A stretch of 64,000 bases of DNA from contig JBAIZL010000003.1 in NCBI GenBank assembly GCA_036971475.1, positions 83,762,595 through 83,826,594 of the forward strand. Direction: 5' to 3'. The position numbers and the translations under genes are program-made. Shown one piece after another: positions 33,161 to 47,060 of the stretch (its first letter is position 1; the number at the start of each line of letters is the position of its first letter). Under the pieces are notes generated by a model. That model was not told where the DNA came from, ran no database searches, and saw nothing but the letters and a program-made list of their open reading frames with translations. Origin of the DNA: Prosapia bicincta (taxonomy: Eukaryota; Arthropoda; Insecta; Hemiptera; Cercopidae).

Positions 33161-36100
33161 TAAAGTAAAGATATTTCTTGTTTAGGGAAGGGATAGATGT
33201 TGACTAGCAAAAAGGAAGTAAGGGCTACGGCCTAAGTAGGACATACATTGTAGCTAATTATAAAGTCAAGATAGTTATTGTTTAGGGAAAAGATAGATGT
33301 TGGCTAGCAATAAATAAGTGATAGCTACGGCCTAAGTAGGACATACATTGTAGCTAATTATAATGTCAAGATAGTTATTGTTTAGGGAAGAGATAGATGT
33401 TGACTAGCAAAAAGGAAGTAAGGGCTACGGCCTAAGTAGGACATACATTGTAGCTAATTATAAAGTAAAGATATTCCTTGTTTAGGGAAGAGATAGATAT
33501 TGACTAGCAAAAAGGAAATAAGGGCTACGGCCTAAGTAGGACATACATTGTAGCTAATTATAAAGTCAAGATAGTTATTGTTTAGGGAAAAGATAGATGT
33601 TGGCTAGCAATAAAGAAGTGATAGCTACGGCCTAAGTAGGACATACATTGTAGCTAATTATAAAGTCAAGATAGTTATTATTTAGGGAAGTGATTGATGT
33701 TGACTAGCAAAGAGGAAGTAAGGGCTACGGCCTAAGTAGGACATACATTGTAGCTAATTATAAAGTAAACATATTTCTTGTTTAGGGAAGAGATAGATAT
33801 TGACTAGCAAAAAGGAAATAAGGGCTACGGCCTAAGTAGGACATACATTGTAGCTAATTATAAAGTCAAGATAGTTATTGTTTAGGGAAAAGATAGATGT
33901 TGGCTAGCAATAAATAAGTGATAGCTATGGCCTAAGTAGGACATACATTTTAGCTACCTATAAAGTCAAGATAGTTTATGTTTAGGGAAGAGATAGATGT
34001 TGACTAGCAAAAAGGAAGTAAGGGCTACGGCCTAAGTAGGACATACATTGTAGCTAATTATAAAGTAAAGATATTCCTTGTTTAGGGAAGAGATAGATGT
34101 TGACTAGCAAAAAGGAAGTAAGATCTACGGCCTAAGTAGGACATACATTGTAGCTAATTATAAAGTAAAAAAATTTCTTGTTTAGGGAAGAGATACATGT
34201 TGACTAGCAAAAAGGAAGTAAGGGCTACGGCCTAAGTAGGACATACATTTAGCTAAATAAAAAGTAAAGATAGCTATTGTTTAGGGAAGAAATAGTTGTT
34301 GACTAGCAATAAGGAAGTGAGAGCTACGGCCTAAGTAGGACATGCAATGTAGCTAATTATAAAGTCAAGATAGTTATTATTTAGGGAAGTGATTGATGTT
34401 GACTAGCAAAAAGAAAGTAAGAGCTACGGCGTAAGTGGACATACATTGTAGCTAATCATAAAGTAAACACATTTCTTGTTTAGGGAAGAGATAGATATTG
34501 ACTAGCAAAAAGGAAGTAAGGGCTACGGCCTAAGTAGGACATACATTGTAGCTAATTATAAAGTCAAGATAGTTTTTGTTTAGGGAAGAGATAGATGTTG
34601 GCAAGCAATAAAGAAGTGAGAGCTCTTGCCTAAGTAGGACATACATTTTAGCTAATTATAAAGTCAAGATAGTTATTGTTTAGGGAAGCGATAGATGTTG
34701 GCTAGCAAAAAGGAAGTAAGGGCTACGGCCTAAGTAGGACATACATTGTAGCTAATTATAAAGTAAAGATAGTTATTGTTTAGGGAAGAGATAGATGTTG
34801 CCTAGCAATAAAGAAATGAGAGCTACTGCCTAAGTAGGACATACATTGTAGCTAATTATAAAGTAAAGATATTTCTTGTTTGGGGAAGAGATAGATATTC
34901 ACTAGCAAAAAGGAAGTAAGGGCTACGGCCTAAGTAGGACATACATTGTAGCTAATTATAAAGTAAAGATATTTCTTGTTTAGGGAAGAGATAGATATTG
35001 ACTTGCAAAAAGGAAGTAAGGGCTACGGCCTAAGTAGGACATACATTGTAGCTAATTATAAAGTCAAGATAGTTATTGTTTAGGGAAAAGATAGATGTTG
35101 GCTAGCAATAAGGAAGTGATAGCTACGGCCTAAGTAGGACATACATTGTAGCTAATTATAAAGTCAAGATAGTTATTGTTTAGGGAAGAGAGAGATGTTG
35201 ACTAGCAAAAAGGAAGTAAGGGCTACGGCCTAAGTAGGACATACATTGTAGCTAATTATAAAGTAAAGATATTTCTTGTTTAGGGAAGAGATAGATATTG
35301 ACTAGCAAAAAGGATGTAAGGGCTACGGCCTAAGTAGGACATACCTTGTTGCTAATTATAAAGTCAAGATAGTTATTGTTTAGGGAAGAGATAGATGTTG
35401 GCTAGCAATAAAGAAGTGAGAGCTACTGCCTAAGTAGGACATACATTGTAGCTAATTATAAAGTCAAGATAGTTATTATTTAGGGAAGTGATTGATGTTG
35501 ACTAGCAAATAGGAAGTAAGGCCTACGGCCTAAGTGGACATACATTGTAGCTAATCATAAAGTAAACATATTTCTTGTTTAGGGAAGAGATAGATATTGA
35601 CTAGCAAAAAGGAAGTAAGGGCTACGGCCTAAGTAGGACATACATTGTAGCTAATTATAAAGTAAAGATAGTTTTTGTTTAGGGAAGAGATAGATGTTGG
35701 CAAGCAATAAAGAAGTGAGAGCTATTGCCTAAGTAGGACATACATTGTAGCTAATTATAAAGTTAAGATAGTTATTGTTTAGGGAAGCGATAGATGTTGG
35801 CTAGCAAAAAGAAAGTAAGGGCTACGGCCTAAGTAGGACATGAATTGTAGCTAATTATAAAGTAAAGATAGTTATTATTTAGGGAAGTGATTGATGTTGA
35901 CTAGCAAAAAGGAAGTAAGGGCTACGGCCTAAGTAGGACATACATTGTAGCTAATTATAAAGTAAACATATTTCTTGTTTAGGGAAGAGATAGATATTGA
36001 CTAGCAAAATGGAAGTAAGGGCTACGGCCTAAGTAGGACATACATTGTAGCTAATTATAAAGTAAAGATATTTCTTGTTTAGAGAAGAGATAGTTATTCA

Positions 36101-37365
36101 CTAGCAAAAAGGAAGTAAGGGCTACGGCCTAAGTAGGACATACATTGTAGCTAATTATAAAGTAAACATATTTCTTGTTTAGGGAAGAGATAGATATTGA
36201 CTAGCAAAAAGGAAATAAGGGCTACGGCCTAAGTAGGACATACATTGTAGCTAATTATAAAGTCAAGATAGTTATTGTTTAGGGAAAAGATAGATGTTGG
36301 CTAGCAATAAAGAAGTGATAGCTACGGCCTAAGTAGGACATACATTGTAGCTAATTATAAAGTCAAGATAGTTATTGTTTAGGGAAGAGATAGATGTTGA
36401 CTAGCAAAAAGGAAGTAAGGGCTACGGCCTAAGTAGGACATACATTGTAGCTAATTATAAAGTAAAGATATTCCTTGTTTAGGGAAGAGATAGATGTTGA
36501 CTAGCAAAAAGGAAGTAAGATCTACGGCCTAAGTAGGACATACATTGTAGCTAATTATAAAGTAAAGATATTTCTTGTTTAGGGAAGAGATACATGTTGA
36601 CTAGCAAAAAGGAAGTAAGGGCTACGGCCTAAGTAGGACATACATTGTAGCTAATTAAAAAGTAAAGACAGCTATTGTTTAGGGAAGAAATAGTTGTTGA
36701 CTAGCAATAAGGAAGTGAGAGCTACGGCCTAAGTAGGACATGCATTGTAGCTAATTATAAAGTCAAGATAGTTATTATTTATCGAAGTGATTGATGTTGA
36801 CTAGCAAAAAGGAAGTAAGGGCTACGGCCTAAGTGGACATACATTGTAGCTAATCATAAAGTAAACATATTTCTTGTTTAGGGAAGAGATAGATATTGAC
36901 TAGCAAAAAGGAAGTAAGGGCTACGGCCTAAGTAGGACATACATTGTAGCTAATTATAAAGTCAAGATAGTTTTTGTTTAGGGAAGAGATAGATGTTGGC
37001 AAGCAATAAAGGAGTGAGAGCTATTGCCTAAGTAGGACATACATTGTAGCTAATTATAAAGTCAAGATAGTTATTGTTTAGGGAAGCGATAGATGTTGGC
37101 TGGCAAAAAGGAAGTAAGGGCTACGGCCTAAGTAGGACATACATTGTAGCTAATTATAAAGTAAAGATAGTTATTGTTTAGGGAAGAGATAGATGTTGCC
37201 TAGCAATAAAGAAGTGAGAGCTACTGCCTAAGTAGGACATACTTTGTAGCTAATTATAAAGTAAAGATATTTCTTGTTTAGGGAAGAGATAGATGTTGAC
37301 TAGCAAAAAGGAAGTAAGGGCTACGGCCTAAGTAGGACATACATTGTAGCTAATTATAAAGTAAA
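33161..37365 (+). repeat. 42-monomer HOR family (about 4.2 kb), copy 2
   Basis: This copy repeats the copy 1 marks (GGGAAGGGATAG near 33188, GCAAAGAGGAAG near 33708, GGCGTAAG near 34431, AAAGACAGC near 36669). It has an additional 600 bp at about 35157-35757 containing GGGAAGAGAGAGATG, GGATGTAAGG, ATACCTTGTTGC and a 99-bp monomer; similar material lies at 16.6-17.2 kb. It lacks the 599-bp duplication of copy 1. A local run AAAGTAAAAAAATTTCTTG near 34164 replaces AAAGTAAAGATATTTCTTG. Confidence 0.82.
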
Positions 37366-37970
37366 GATATTTCTTGTTTAGGGAAGGGATAGATGTTGAC
37401 TAGCAAAAAGGAAGTAAGGGCTACGGCCTAAGTAGGACATACATTGTAGCTAATTATAAAGTCAAGATAGTTATTGTTTAGGGAAAAGATAGATGTTGGC
37501 TAGCAATAAAGAAGTGATAGCTACGGCCTAAGTAGGACATACGATGTAGCTAATTATAAAGTCAAGATAGTTATTGTTTAGGGAAGAGATAGATGTTGCC
37601 TAGCAATAAAGAAATGAGAGCTACTGCCTAAGTATGACATACATTGTAGCTAATTATAAAGTAAAGATATTTCTTGTTTATTGAAGAGATAGATGTTGAC
37701 TAGCAAAAAGGAAGTAAGGTTTACGGCCTAAGTAGGACATACATTGTAGCTAATTATAAAGTAAAGATATTTCTTGTTTAGGGAAGGGATAGAGGTTGAC
37801 TAGCAAAAAGGAAGTAAGGGCTACGGCCTAAGTAGGACATACATTGTAGCTAATTATAAAGTCAAGATAGTTATTGTTTAGGGAAAAGATAGATGTTGGC
37901 TAGCAATAAAGAAGTGATAGCTACGGCCTAAGTAGGACATACATTGTAGCTAATTATAAAGTCAAGATAG
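37366..37970 (+). repeat. Junction segment between 42-mer HOR variants
   Basis: It starts like the 42-mer unit (GGGAAGGGATAG, then GAAGTGATAG class B), then ACGATGTAGC (37542) leads into GCCTAG...GAAATGAG class B with AGTATGACAT, TTTATTGAAGAG class A with AAGGTTTACGG, and GGGATAGAGGTTGAC. The whole series, with ACGATG and TATGACAT, is copied at 57.03-57.45 kb at an offset of 19,488 bp. Confidence 0.8.
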
Positions 37971-40900
37971 TTATTTTTTAGGGAAGAGATAGATGTTGAC
38001 TAGCAAAATGGAAGTAAGTTCTACGGCCTAAGTAGGACATACATTGTAGCTAATTATAAAGTAAAGATATTCCTTGTTTAGGGAAGAGATAGATATTGAC
38101 TAGCAAAAAGGAAGTAAGAGCTACGGCCTAAGTAGGACATACATTGTAGCTAATTATAAAGTAAACATATTTCTTGTTTAGGGAAGAGATAGATAATGAC
38201 TAGCAAAAAGGATGTAAGGGCTACGGCCTAAGTAGGACATACTTTGTAGCTAATTATAAAGTCAAGATAGTTATTGTTTAGGGAAGAGATAGATGTTGGC
38301 TAGCAATAAAGAAGTGAGAGCTACTGCCTAAGTAGGACATACATTGTAGCTAATTATAAAGTCAAGATAGTTATTATTTAGGGAAGTGATTGATGTTGAC
38401 TAGCAAATAGGAAGTAACGGCTACGGCCTAAGTAGGACATACATTGTAGCTAATTATAAAGTCAAGATAGTTATTATTTAGGGAAGTGATTGATGTTGAC
38501 TAGCAAAAAGGAAGTAAGGGCTACGGCCTAAGTGGACATACATTTTAGCGAATCATAAAGTAAACATATTTATTGTTTAGGGAAGAGATAGATATTGACT
38601 AGCAAAAAGGATGTAAGGGCTACGGCCTAAGTAGGACATACATTGTAGCTAATTATAATGTCAAGATAGTTTTTGATTAGGGAAGAGATAGATGTTGGCA
38701 AGCAATAAAGAAGTGAGAGCTATTGCCTAAGTAGGACATACATTGTAGCTAATTATAAAGTCAAGATAGTTATTGTTTAGGGAAGAGATAGATGTTGGCT
38801 TGCAATAAAGAAGTGAGAGCTACTGCTTTAGTAAGACATACATTGTAGCTATTTATAAAGTCAAGATAGTTATTATTTAGGGAAGTGATTGATGTTGACT
38901 AGCAAAAAGGAAGTAAGGGCTACGGCCTAAGTAGGACATACATTGTAGCTAATTATAAAGTAAAGATATTTCTTGTTTAGTGAAGAGATAGATATTGACT
39001 AGCAAAAAGGAAGTAAGGGCTACGGCCTAAGTAGGACATACATTGTAGCTAATTATAAAGTAAACATATTTCTTGTTTAGGGAAGAGATAGATATTGACT
39101 AGCAAAATGGAAGTAAGGACTACGGCCTAAGTAGGACATACATTGTAGCTAATTATAAAGTAAAGATATTTCTTGTTTAGGGAAGAGATAGATATTCACT
39201 AGCAAAAAGGAAGTAAGGGCTACGGCCTAAGTAGGACATACATTGTAGCTAATTATAAAGTAAAGATAATTCTTGTTTAGGGAAGAGATAGATATTGACT
39301 AGCAAAAAGGAAGTAAGGGCTACTGCCTAAGTAGGACATACATTGTAGCTAATTATAAAGTCAAGATAGTTATTGTTTAGGGAAAAGATAGATGTTGACT
39401 AGCAAATAGGAAGTAAGGGCTACGGCCTAAGTGGACATACATTGTAGCTAATCATAAAGTAAACATATTTCTTGTTTAGGGAAGAGATAGATATTGACTA
39501 GCAAAAAGGAAGTAAGTGCTACGGCCTAAGTAGGACATACATTGTAGCTAATTATAAAGTAAAGATAGTTTTTGTTTAGGGAAGAGATAGATGTTGGCAA
39601 GCAATAAAGAAGTGAGAGCTATTGCCTAAGTAGGACATACATTGTAGCTAATTATAAAGTCAAGATAGTTATTGTTTAGGGAAGCGATAGATGTTGGCTA
39701 GCAAAAAGAAAGTAAGGGCTACGGCCTAAGTAGGACATGAATTGTAGCTAATTATAAAGTAAAGATAGTTATTATTTAGGGCAGTGATTGATGTTGACTA
39801 GCAAAAAGGAAGTAAGGGCTACGGCCTAAGTAGGACATACATTGTAGCTAATTATAAAGTAAACATATTTCTTGTTTAGGGAAGAGATAGATATTGACTA
39901 GCAAAATGGAAGTAAGGGCTACGGCCTAAGTAGGACATACATTGTAGCTAATTATAAAGTAAAGATATTTCTTGTTTAGGGAAGAGATAGATATTCACTA
40001 GCAAAAAGGAAGTAAGGGCTACGGCCTAAGTAGGACATACATTGTAGCTAATTATAAAGTAAACATATTTCTTGTTTAGGGAAGAGATAGATATTGACTA
40101 GCAAAAAGGAAATAAGGGCTACGGCCTAAGTAGGACATACATTGCAGCTAATTATAAAGTCAAGATAGTTATTGTTTAGGGAAAAGATAGATGTTGGCTA
40201 GCAATAAAGAAGTGATAGCTACGGCCTAAGTAGGACATACATTGTAGCTAATTATAAAGTCAAGATAGTTATTGTTTAGGGAAGAGATAGATGTTGACTA
40301 GCAAAAAGGAAGTAAGGGCTACGGCCTAAGTAGGACATACATTGTAGCTAATTATAAAGTAAAGATATTCCTTGTTTAGGGAAGAGATAGATGTTGACTA
40401 GCAAAAAGGAAGTAAGATCTACGGCCTAAGTAGGACATACATTGTAGCTAATAATAAAGTAAAGATATTTCTTGTTTAGGGAAGAGATACATGTTGACTA
40501 GCAAAAAGGAAGTAAGGGCTACGGCCTAAGTAGGACATACATTGTAGCTAATTAAAAAGTAAAGACAGCTATTGTTTAGGGAAGAAATAGTTGTTGACTA
40601 GCAATAAGGAAGTGAGAGCTACGGCCTAAGTAGGACATGCATTGTAGCTAATTATAAAGTCAAGATAGTTATTATTTATCGAAGTGATTGATGTTGACTA
40701 GCAAAAAGGAAGTAAGGGCTACGGCCTAAGTGGACATACATTGTAGCTAATCATAAAGTAAACATATTCCTTGTTTCGGGAAGAGATAGATATTGACTAG
40801 CAAAAAGGAAGTAAGGGCTACGGCCTAAGTAGGACATACATTGTAGCTAATTATAAAGTCAAGATAGTTTTTGTTTAGGGAAGAGATAGATGTTGGCAAG

Positions 40901-42167
40901 CAATAAAGGAGTGAGAGCTATTGCCTAAGTAGGACATACATTGTAGCTAATTATAAAGTCAAGATAGTTATTGTTTAGGGAAGCGATAGATGTTGGCTGG
41001 CAAAAAGGAAGTAAGGGCTACGGCCTAAGTAGGACATACATTGTAGCTAATTATAAAGTAAAGATAGTTATTGTTTAGGGAAGAGATAGATGTTGCCTAG
41101 CAATAAAGAAGTGAGAGCTACTGCCTAAGTAGGACATACTTTGTAGCTAATTATAAAGTAAAGATATTTCTTGTTTAGGGAATAGATAGATGTTGACTAG
41201 CAAAAAGGAAGTAAGGGCTACGGCCTAAGTAGGACATACATTGTAGCTAATTATAAAGTAATGATATTTCTTGTTTAGGGAAGGGATAGATGTTGACTAG
41301 CAAAAAGGAAGTAAGGGCTACGGCCTAAGTAGGACATACATTGTAGCTAATTATAAAGTCAAGATAGTTATTGTTTAGGGAAAAGATAGATGTTGGCTAG
41401 CAATAAATAAGTGATAGCTACGGCCTAAGTAGGACATACATTGTAGCTAATTATAAAGTCAAGATAGTTATTGTTTAGGGAAGAGATAGATGTTGACTAG
41501 CAAAAAGGAAGTAAGGGCTACGGCCTAAGTAGGTCATAAATTGTAGCTAATTATAAAGTCAAGATAGTTATTATTTAGGGAAGTGATTGATGTTGACTAG
41601 CAAAAAGGAAGTGATAGCTACGGCCTAAGTAGGACATACATTGTAGCTAATTATAAAGTCAAGATAGTTATTGTTTAGGGAAGAGATAGATGTTGCCTAG
41701 CAATAAAGAAATGAGAGCTACTGCCTAAGTAGGACATACATTGTAGCTAATTATAAAGTAAAGATATTTCTTGTTTATTGAAGAGATAGATGTTGACTAG
41801 CAAAAAGGAAGTAAGGTTTACGGCCTAAGTAGGACATACATTGTAGCTAATTATAAAGTAAAGATATTTCTTGTTTAGGGAAGGGATAGAGGTTGACTAG
41901 CAAAAAGGAAGTAAGGGCTACGGCCTAAGTAGGACATACATTGTAGCTAATTATAAAGTCAAGATAGTTATTGTTTAGGGAAAAGATAGATGTTGGCTAG
42001 CAATAAAGAAGTGATAGCTACGGCCTAAGTAGGACATACATTGTAGCTAATTATAAAGTCAAGATAGTTATTGTTTAGGGAAAAGATAGATGTTGGCTAG
42101 CAATAAAGAAGTGATAGCTACGGAATAAGTAGGACATACATTGTAGCTAATTATAAAGTCAAGATAG
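37971..42167 (+). repeat. 42-monomer HOR variant (4197 bp), copy 1
   Basis: Shared with the next copy at plus 4197: TTATTTTTTAGGG with AAAATGG and AAGTTCTACGG (37974), TTTTAGCGAATCATAAAG in the 99-bp monomer (38546), TTTGATTAGGG (38683), CTGCTTTAGTAAGACAT (38824), AAGATAATTCTTG (39266), AAGTGCTACGG (near 39513), GGGCAGTGATTG (39781), CATTGCAGC (40141), AAAGACAGC class D (40566) and TTCGGGAAGAG (40776). Near its end it has a duplicated GAAGTGATAG class B monomer, whose second copy reads CTACGGAATAAG at 42119. Confidence 0.9.
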
Positions 42168-45100
42168 TTATTTTTTAGGGAAGAGATAGATGTTGACTAG
42201 CAAAATGGAAGTAAGTTCTACGGCCTAAGTAGGACATACATTGTAGCTAATTATAAAGTAAAGATATTCCTTGTTTAGGGAAGAGATAGATATTGACTAG
42301 CAAAAAGGAAGTAAGAGGTACGGCCTAAGTAGGACATACATTGTAGCTAATTATAAAGTAAACATATTTCTTGTTTAGGGAAGAGATAGATATTGACTAG
42401 CAAAAAGGATGTAAGGGCTACGGCCTAAGTAGGACATACTTTGTAGCTAATTATAAAGTCAAGATAGTTATTGTTTAGGGAAGAGATAGATGTTGGCTAG
42501 CAATAAAGAAGTGAGAGCTACTGCCTAAGTAGGACATACATTGTAGCTAATTATAAAGTCAAGATAGTTATTATTTAGGGAAGTGATTGATGTTGACTAG
42601 CAAATAGGAAGTAACGGCTACGGCCTAAGTAGGACATACATTGTAGCTAATTATAAAGTCAAGATAGTTATTATTTAGGGAAGTGATTGATGTTGACTAG
42701 CAAAAAGGAAGTAAGGGCTACGGCCTAAGTGGACATACATTTTAGCGAATCATAAAGTAAACATATTTATTGTTTAGGGAAGAGATAGATATTGACTAGC
42801 AAAAAGGAAGTAAGGGCTACGGCCTAAGTAGGACATACATTGTAGCTAATTATAATGTCAAGATAGTTTTTGATTAGGGAAGAGATAGATGTTGGCAAGC
42901 AATAAAGAAGTGAGAGCTATTGCCTAAGTAGGACATACATTGTAGCTAATTATAAAGTCAAGATAGTTATTGTTTAGGGAAGAGATAGATGTTGGCTTGC
43001 AATAAAGAAGTGAGAGCTACTGCTTTAGTAAGACATACATTGTAGCTATTTATAAAGTCAAGATAGTTATTATTTAGGGAAGTGATTGATGTTGACTAGC
43101 AAAAAGGAAGTAAGGGCTACGGCCTAAGTAGGACATACATTGTAGCTAATTATAAAGTAAAGATATTTCTTGTTTAGTGAAGAGATAGATATTGACTAGC
43201 AAAAAGGAAGTAAGGGCTACGGCCTAAGTAGGACATACATTGTAGCTAATTATAAAGTAAACATATTTCTTGTTTAGGGAAGAGATAGATATTGACTAGC
43301 AAAATGGAAGTAAGGACTACGGCCTAAGTAGGACATACATTGTAGCTAATTATAAAGTAAAGATATTTCTTGTTTAGGGAAGAGATAGATATTCACTAGC
43401 AAAAAGGAAGTAAGGGCTACGGCCTAAGTAGGACATACATTGTAGCTAATTATAAAGTAAAGATAATTCTTGTTTAGGGAAGAGATAGATATTGACTAGC
43501 AAAAAGGAAGTAAGGGCTACTGCCTAAGTAGGACATACATTGTAGCTAATTATAAAGTCAAGATAGTTATTGTTTAGGGAAAAGATAGATGTTGACTAGC
43601 AAATAGGAAGTAAGGGCTACGGCCTAAGTGGACATACATTGTAGCTAATCATAAAGTAAACATATTTCTTGTTTAGGGAAGAGATAGATATTGACTAGCA
43701 AAAAGGAAGTAAGTGCTACGGCCTAAGTAGGACATACATTGTAGCTAATTATAAAGTAAAGATAGTTTTTGTTTAGGGAAGAGATAGATGTTGGCAAGCA
43801 ATAAAGAAGTGAGAGCTATTGCCTAAGTAGGACATACATTGTAGCTAATTATAAAGTCAAGATAGTTATTGTTTAGGGAAGCGATAGATGTTGGCTAGCA
43901 AAAAGAAAGTAAGGGCTACGGCCTAAGTAGGACATGAATTGTAGCTAATTATAAAGTAAAGATAGTTATTATTTAGGGCAGTGATTGATGTTGACTAGCA
44001 AAAAGGAAGTAAGGGCTACGGCCTAAGTAGGACATACATTGTAGCTAATTATAAAGTAAACATATTTCTTGTTTAGGGAAGAGATAGATATTGACTAGCA
44101 AAATGGAAGTAAGGGCTACGGCCTAAGTAGGACATACATTGTAGCTAATTATAAAGTAAAGATATTTCTTGTTTAGGGAAGAGATAGATATTCACTAGCA
44201 AAAAGGAAGTAAGGGCTACGGCCTAAGTAGGACATACATTGTAGCTAATTATAAAGTAAACATATTTCTTGTTTAGGGAAGAGATAGATATTGACTAGCA
44301 AAAAGGAAATAAGGGCTACGGCCTAAGTAGGACATACATTGCAGCTAATTATAAAGTCAAGATAGTTATTGTTTAGGGAAAAGATAGATGTTGGCTAGCA
44401 ATAAAGAAGTGATAGCTACGGCCTAAGTAGGACATACATTGTAGCTAATTATAAAGTCAAGATAGTTATTGTTTAGGGAAGAGATAGATGTTGACTAGCA
44501 AAAAGGAAGTAAGGGCTACGGCCTAAGTAGGACATACATTGTAGCTAATTATAAAGTAAAGATATTCCTTGTTTAGGGAAGAGATAGATGTTGACTAGCA
44601 AAAAGGAAGTAAGATCTACGGCCTAAGTAGGACATACATTGTAGCTAATAATAAAGTAAAGATATTTCTTGTTTAGGGAAGAGATACATGTTGACTAGCA
44701 AAAAGGAAGTAAGGGCTACGGCCTAAGTAGGACATACATTGTAGCTAATTAAAAAGTAAAGACAGCTATTGTTTAGGGAAGAAATAGTTGTTGACTAGCA
44801 ATAAGGAAGTGAGAGCTACGGCCTAAGTAGGACATGCATTGTAGCTAATTATAAAGTCAAGATAGTTATTATTTATCGAAGTGATTGATGTTGACTAGCA
44901 AAAAGGAAGTAAGGGCTACGGCCTAAGTGGACATACATTGTAGCTAATCATAAAGTAAACATATTCCTTGTTTCGGGAAGAGATAGATATTGACTAGCAA
45001 AAAGGAAGTAAGGGCTACGGCCTAAGTAGGACATACATTGTAGCTAATTATAAAGTCAAGATAGTTTTTGTTTAGGGAAGAGATAGATGTTGGCAAGCAA

Positions 45101-46364
45101 TAAAGGAGTGAGAGCTATTGCCTAAGTAGGACATACATTGTAGCTAATTATAAAGTCAAGATAGTTATTGTTTAGGGAAGCGATAGATGTTGGCTGGCAA
45201 AAAGGAAGTAAGGGCTACGGCCTAAGTAGGACATACATTGTAGCTAATTATAAAGTAAAGATAGTTATTGTTTAGGGAAGAGATAGATGTTGCCTAGCAA
45301 TAAAGAAGTGAGAGCTACTGCCTAAGTAGGACATACTTTGTAGCTAATTATAAAGTAAAGATATTTCTTGTTTAGGGAATAGATAGATGTTGACTAGCAA
45401 AAAGGAAGTAAGGGCTACGGCCTAAGTAGGACATACATTGTAGCTAATTATAAAGTAATGATATTTCTTGTTTAGGGAAGGGATAGATGTTGACTAGCAA
45501 AAAGGAAGTAAGGGCTACGGCCTAAGTAGGACATACATTGTAGCTAATTATAAAGTCAAGATAGTTATTGTTTAGGGAAAAGATAGATGTTGGCTAGCAA
45601 TAAATAAGTGATAGCTACGGCCTAAGTAGGACATACATTGTAGCTAATTATAAAGTCAAGATAGTTATTGTTTAGGGAAGAGATAGATGTTGACTAGCAA
45701 AAAGGAAGTAAGGGCTACGGCCTAAGTAGGTCATAAATTGTAGCTAATTATAAAGTCAAGATAGTTATTATTTAGGGAAGTGATTGATGTTGACTAGCAA
45801 AAAGGAAGTGATAGCTACGGCCTAAGTAGGACATACATTGTAGCTAATTATAAAGTCAAGATAGTTATTGTTTAGGGAAGAGATAGATGTTGCCTAGCAA
45901 TAAAGAAATGAGAGCTACTGCCTAAGTAGGACATACATTGTAGCTAATTATAAAGTAAAGATATTTCTTGTTTATTGAAGAGATAGATGTTGACTAGCAA
46001 AAAGGAAGTAAGGTTTACGGCCTAAGTAGGACATACATTGTAGCTAATTATAAAGTAAAGATATTTCTTGTTTAGGGAAGGGATAGAGGTTGACTAGCAA
46101 AAAGGAAGTAAGGGCTACGGCCTAAGTAGGACATACATTGTAGCTAATTATAAAGTCAAGATAGTTATTGTTTAGGGAAAAGATAGATGTTGGCTAGCAA
46201 TAAAGAAGTGATAGCTACGGCCTAAGTAGGACATACATTGTAGCTAATTATAAAGTCAAGATAGTTATTGTTTAGGGAAAAGATAGATGTTGGCTAGCAA
46301 TAAAGAAGTGATAGCTACGGAATAAGTAGGACATACATTGTAGCTAATTATAAAGTCAAGATAG
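42168..46364 (+). repeat. 42-monomer HOR variant (4197 bp), copy 2
   Basis: This repeats copy 1 in order, including the rare CTACGGAATAAG at 46316 and GGGCAGTGATTG at 43977. Both marks are absent from the third member at 57-62 kb. The opening monomers differ slightly from copy 1: AAGAGGTACGG against AAGAGCTACGG, and ATATTGAC against ATAATGAC. The copy therefore arose by tandem duplication after these marks appeared. Confidence 0.9.
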
Positions 46365-47060
46365 TTATTTTTTAGGGAAGAGATAGATGTTGACTAGCAA
46401 AATGGAAGTAAGTTCTACGGCCTAAGTAGGACATACATTGTAGCTAATTATAAAGTAAAGATATTCCTTGTTTAGGGAAGAGATAGATATTGACTAGCAA
46501 AAAGGAAGTAAGAGGTACGGCCTAAGTAGGACATACATTGTAGCTAATTATAAAGTAAACATATTTCTTGTTTAGGGAAGAGATAGATATTGACTAGCAA
46601 AAAGGATGTAAGGGCTACGGCCTAAGTAGGACATACTTTGTAGCTAATTATAAAGTCAAGATAGTTATTGTTTAGGGAAGAGATAGATGTTGGCTAGCAA
46701 TAAAGAAGTGAGAGCTACTGCCTAAGTAGGACATACATTGTAGCTAATTATAAAGTCAAGATAGTTATTATTTAGGGAAGTGATTGATGTTGACTAGCAA
46801 ATAGGAAGTAACGGCTACGTCCTAAGTAGGACATACATTGTAGCTAATTATAAAGTAAAGATATTTCTTGTTTAGGGAAGGGATAGAGGTTGACTAGCAA
46901 AAAGGAAGTAAGGGCTACGGCCTAAGTAGGACATACATTGTAGCTAATTATAAAGTCAAGATAGTTATTGTTTAGGGAAAAGATAGATGTTGGCTAGCAA
47001 TAAAGAAGTGATAGCTACGGCCTAAGTAGGACATACATTGTAGCTAATTATAAAGTCAAG
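46365..47060 (+). repeat. Truncated HOR copy with a backward jump
   Basis: A third 42-mer copy starts (TTATTTTTTAGGG, TCCTTG with AAGAGGTACGG, GGATGTAAGG, class B, class C with CAAATAGG). In the AAGTAACGG class C monomer the sequence reads CTACGTCCTAAG (46816) and then returns to a GGGATAGAGGTTGAC monomer that belongs about 800 bp earlier in the unit (46081). The same junction with CTACGTCC occurs at 62107, so it was later copied as part of a larger block. Confidence 0.82.
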
